DNA from: DASWTL01 sp966250385
Lineage (GTDB): Bacteria > Bacteroidota > Bacteroidia > Sphingobacteriales > Sphingobacteriaceae
Assembly: GCA_966250385.1 (NCBI GenBank)
Contig: CBINHC010000002.1
Coordinates: forward strand, 186,001-250,000
DNA length: 64,000 bases
Direction: 5' to 3'
The notes beneath the pieces were generated by a model. It searched no databases. It was not told where the DNA came from and saw only the letters and a list, made by a program, of their open reading frames with translations. Positions 61,700 to 64,000 of this stretch are shown here, piece by piece. A program made the translations under genes and the position numbers. The number at the start of each line of letters is the position of its first letter. The first letter of the stretch is position 1.

Positions 61700-62116
61700 T
61701 CACAGGGAGAAATGCATGTGCCTGTGACCGGGTACGTCCGGCTCAGGAACCGGCGGCGGAGCTACCTCTACCCCTGCGGGAAGCTCAGGAGCGTGCGAAC
61801 GCGGCGGAGCCGGAGGAGCCGGAACCTTTGGCCGGGCCGGAGCGGCCATGACGGGCGGGCGCGGAGCCGGCGGCGGAGCAACAGCATTCTCTCCGCGAAT
61901 TTCAGGAGCGTGGAAATGCGGCGGAGCAGGAAGTGCCGGAACCTTTGGCGGGGCCGGAAGCTGCGGCAGCCGGAACAGGTGCCGGATACTGTCCTGTATC
62001 CCGTGTGTCTGCATTCCGGATACCCGGGATGCCAGCAAACCGAAGGTGAGCAGCAGGATGAAAGGCAGGTAGATCAGTCTGCCTGACTGGCTGGGTGAAA
62101 AGATCGATTTATCCAT
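61700..62116 (-). CDS. Proline-rich repeat membrane-anchored protein
   Basis: 138 residues from the ATG at 62116; a GTG at 62140 would add eight. One membrane helix or signal anchor (RLIYLPFILLLTFGLLASRV) is followed by a Pro/Ala-rich domain. That domain has two copies of a 39-residue unit (PKVPALPAPPHFHAPE..., PKVPAPPAPPRSHAPE...) encoded by DNA repeats at 61786-61842 and 61903-61959. It ends GHRHMHFSL. The His-Ala-Pro motif in each unit might bind metal. Function unknown. It diverges from the YjbR gene, sharing the direct-repeat region. Confidence 0.55.
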   Translation of the reverse strand: MDKSIFSPSQSGRLIYLPFILLLTFGLLASRVSGMQTHGIQDSIRHLFRLPQLPAPPKVPALPAPPHFHAPEIRGENAVAPPPAPRPPVMAAPARPKVPAPPAPPRSHAPELPAGVEVAPPPVPEPDVPGHRHMHFSL

Positions 62117-62212
62117 AGCAATATCTGTTTGTGGGGTCACATTACCAGTCGGTTATTACCCTCCTGGCTTCCATAGACCAAGGTAGATATCGGCGCGGAA
62201 ATATGCGGGCGA

Positions 62213-62250
62213 TTAACCTTTTTTAACACCGCTCTTAACCTTTTTTAACA
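62213..62250. repeat. Tandem 16-bp direct repeat in divergent promoter region
   Basis: TTAACCTTTTTTAACA occurs at 62213-62228 and again, identical, at 62235-62250. Start-to-start spacing is 22 bases, two helical turns. The second copy overlaps the -33 zone of the YjbR gene promoter (TATCTTCG at 62264-62271). Candidate regulator binding sites. Confidence 0.55.
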
Positions 62251-62274
62251 GGCTTCGAAATCCTATCTTCGTAT

Positions 62275-62601
62275 ATGAACATTGAAGATATCCGGGATTA
62301 TGCCCTGGCCATGGAGGATACGACTGAAGGTTTTCCCTTCGGCGAAAATGCGCTGGTTTTTAAGGTGAACGGCAAAATGTTTCTGCTGCTGATGCTGAAT
62401 GAACAGCCGCCGACTTTCAATGTGAAATGTGACCCGGACGTGGCGATCCGGTTGCGTGCGGGATATCCGAGTGTGCTGCCGGGTTACCACATGAACAAAA
62501 CGCACTGGAATACCGTGATCATGGACGGGAGCCTCACGACGGATCAGATCCGGGAAATGATCGACTGGTCCTATTCGCTCGTACGCAAAAAGAAAAAATA
62601 A
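62275..62601 (+). CDS. MmcQ/YjbR family protein
   Basis: 108 residues. Family marks are MNIEDIRDYALAM, EGFPFGENALVFKVNGKMF and KTHWNTVIMDGSLTTDQIREMI, with the conserved Trp/Asn. This is a double-wing fold likened to DNA-binding proteins; no biochemical role is established. It has a TAnnTTCG promoter box four bases upstream and a striking direct repeat behind it. Confidence 0.88.
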   Translation: MNIEDIRDYALAMEDTTEGFPFGENALVFKVNGKMFLLLMLNEQPPTFNVKCDPDVAIRLRAGYPSVLPGYHMNKTHWNTVIMDGSLTTDQIREMIDWSYSLVRKKKK

Positions 62602-62629
62602 TGGTCCCGGCAGGTTCTGCGGTTTCTGC

Positions 62630-62637
62630 TATCTTTG
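62630..62637 (+). promoter_or_regulatory. -7 box of the 44-residue zinc-ribbon gene
   Basis: TATCTTTG, a perfect TAnnTTTG, 19 bases before the ATG at 62657. Confidence 0.5.
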
Positions 62638-62656
62638 CGGCACCTATTGAATCACA

Positions 62657-62791
62657 ATGAACCAGACATCTCCCCGCGAAGAAGCGAACTTCATCGACTG
62701 CCTTACCTGTAACGAGATTAAAGAAGCACCGGCATTCCCGGATACGTCCGTCTGCCCGGAATGCGGTGATCAGCTATTCGTTTCAAACTGA
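62657..62791 (+). CDS. Tiny zinc-ribbon protein, 44 residues
   Basis: An open frame of 44 residues below usual length cut-offs, MNQTSPREEANFIDCLTC followed by an acidic stretch and VCPECGDQLFVSN. The CxxC and CPEC pairs, 17 residues apart, form a plausible zinc ribbon. A perfect promoter box stands 19 bases upstream. It lies between the YjbR gene (plus) and the histidine kinase (minus). Role unknown; small zinc ribbons often bind nucleic acid or act as adaptors. The ORF is short, but two spaced Cys pairs plus a promoter argue that it is real. Confidence 0.6.
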   Translation: MNQTSPREEANFIDCLTCNEIKEAPAFPDTSVCPECGDQLFVSN

Positions 62792-62825
62792 CCTGTCCGT
62801 ATGCCGGGCCGGGGATTACCGGAAT

Positions 62826-64000
62826 TTATAAAGAACTGATTTGATTCCCTGCCGGGATCGAGATCATGAATTTCGTACCGACGCCGGGAGTGCTTTCGAC
62901 GTCGATGCGGCCGTTCATTGTCTCCACCGCGGTCTTGACCAGGTACAGGCCGATCCCCCTGCCCTCTTCCCGGTCCGTATGGAACCGTTTATAGAGCTTG
63001 AATAACTGGTTCTTCAGCTTATCCGAGTCAAATCCCAGGCCGTTATCCGCCAGGGTAATATACACCAGGCCGTCCGCATACCAGGCATCCAGATCGACCT
63101 GCAGTTTCCGTTCATCCGACCGGTATTTGATCGAGTTGGAGATCAGGTTGGTAAAGATATTATGCAGGAACCCCCGGTTGCCCTTCACAAAGAGATCCGC
63201 CGGTACCTTGTTGTTGATCTGGGTGAGTGAACAGCTCCTGAAATCCTGAAAATCTTTCACGGTATCCTTGAGGAAAGACCGCAGGTTGACTGATTCCGGT
63301 TCGGACTGGATGTTCTGATCGCGGAATGTCAGGATGGAATTCATATCGGCGGTGATCTTCTCCAGGTGTTCTACGGAACTGTGCAGCATTTGCAGGCTGT
63401 CGTCAAAAAAAGGGTCGGTCTTATCGATGCCGGAAAGAAGTTCCAGTAATCCCTTACAGTTGGCTATCGGGGATCGCAGGTTGTGGGATACCATATAAGT
63501 AAACTGCTGCAGGTCCTGGTTTTGTCGGGAAAGGTTCTGCGTCAGCTTGTACATTTCCTGTTCGGTCCGCTTCTTCTCCGTTATATCGGTCTGGATCGTG
63601 ATGGTCCGGACAAGATTTCCTTCCTGGTCCAGCAGCGGAGTGACCTCCATCCGGAACCAGATCGGATCACCTGTGATGGTATGGTACTGGATCTCCTCGG
63701 TGAATGAAACTTTCGCCTTCCGGTTGTTTTCAATACGCAATGCCGTTGCCGGAGAAGTTTCCGGCCCCTGAAGAAAGGTTGCCGGCACGGCCCCGCGGAT
63801 CCTGGACAGCGGGTACCCCGTGACCCGGGTAAAAGCGGCATTGACCCATTCCACCCGGTCAGCGGCATCCGTAATGATCACTCCGTTGGTCGTTTTGCTG
63901 GCCACGAGGGACAGCATCTCCAGCTGGTCCAGATCCGATGTGCCACCACTGATATCCTCGATGATCACGTGTCCCCCGATAACCTGGTCATCCATACAGA
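62826..64000 (-). CDS. PAS sensor histidine kinase, N-terminus beyond window
   Basis: At least 390 residues. The first in-frame ATG is at 63995, but the sequence before the visible PAS (VIGGHVIIEDISGG) looks like the end of another PAS domain, so the protein probably continues past the window edge. Then come a PAS domain (TTNGVIITDAADRVEWVNAA), a coiled segment, HisKA with the phospho-acceptor in MVSHNLRSPIANCK, and HATPase_c with NLISNSIKYRSDE, LADNGLGFDSDKL and GRGIGLYLVKTAV. It is a soluble sensor with no receiver domain. The signal and partner are not known. Confidence 0.9.
   Translation of the reverse strand, partial: CMDDQVIGGHVIIEDISGGTSDLDQLEMLSLVASKTTNGVIITDAADRVEWVNAAFTRVTGYPLSRIRGAVPATFLQGPETSPATALRIENNRKAKVSFTEEIQYHTITGDPIWFRMEVTPLLDQEGNLVRTITIQTDITEKKRTEQEMYKLTQNLSRQNQDLQQFTYMVSHNLRSPIANCKGLLELLSGIDKTDPFFDDSLQMLHSSVEHLEKITADMNSILTFRDQNIQSEPESVNLRSFLKDTVKDFQDFRSCSLTQINNKVPADLFVKGNRGFLHNIFTNLISNSIKYRSDERKLQVDLDAWYADGLVYITLADNGLGFDSDKLKNQLFKLYKRFHTDREEGRGIGLYLVKTAVETMNGRIDVESTPGVGTKFMISIPAGNQISSL

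Noticed and set aside
61712..62086. Plus-strand frames opposite the proline-rich gene
   Set aside because: Arg/Gly/Ser-rich translations of GC-rich repeats; the minus frame has a membrane anchor and regular repeats, so it is preferred.

Overview
The window is a gene-dense stretch of ordinary chromosome from a member of the Bacteroidota. The evidence is a fused HisIE, BshB1 of bacillithiol synthesis, a DUF4294 protein, a HU-CCDC81/SPOR protein, a six-domain S1 protein and many upstream boxes fitting the Bacteroidota promoter consensus (TTTG at -33, TAnnTTTG at -7). Base composition is moderately GC-rich, with CGG and CCG codons common outside rpsA. Lysine 6-transaminase, an LpxR-type deacylase, a membrane pyrophosphatase and a sigma-54-type promoter would suit a free-living chitinophagal or sphingobacterial lineage, but I cannot fix the genus. 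I saw no rRNA, tRNA, CRISPR array, prophage or insertion sequence.

Layout. 1-1.8 kb: end of the histidine operon (hisA partial, hisF, hisIE). 1.8-10.7 kb: WD40 protein, NlpC/P60 hydrolase, UspA, dicluster ferredoxin facing an acyl-CoA reductase, a small conserved protein with an FtsE-type ATPase, grpE-dnaJ, and an accessory trio (DUF1801/YdeI, DinB, PLP deaminase). 10.7-19.7 kb: lysine 6-transaminase; DUF4294-gpx-bshB1 on the minus strand; bifunctional Rel, Fur, PurA and PabB. 19.7-25.6 kb: nadC-plsY-M48 lipoprotein on minus, gpmI, a lipoprotein and a CAP protein on plus, and a TPR protein on minus. 25.8-36 kb: Lon behind a sigma-54-like promoter, LpxR, ArfB, Cmk, a glycosyltransferase, a PAS histidine kinase and rpsA. 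36.1-37.6 kb: pyrR-pyrB.

37.8-46.9 kb holds the most intriguing block. A 1010-residue TPR protein, a plugless outer-membrane barrel, a HU-CCDC81/SPOR protein, ExbB, ExbD, a TonB/TolA-like transducer and FolC lie head to tail. The six envelope genes look like a self-contained proton-driven machine linking inner membrane, peptidoglycan and outer membrane. 47-54 kb is transport: an ICMT-like membrane protein, two APC permeases, a membrane pyrophosphatase and MarC. 54.2-58.1 kb is a minus-strand operon guaA - binding-protein-like lipoprotein - RNA m5C methyltransferase. 58.2-64 kb has two MFS transporters, several small poorly known proteins (one of 44 residues) and a PAS histidine kinase cut by the window edge.

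The main surprises are non-coding. They are a near-consensus parS-like site downstream of pyrB, a 14-bp hairpin that buries the start codon of the CAP gene, a perfect 16-bp palindrome at the rpsA transcript start, a 16-bp direct repeat upstream of the YjbR gene, and promoter boxes so close to start codons that several mRNAs should have almost no leader.
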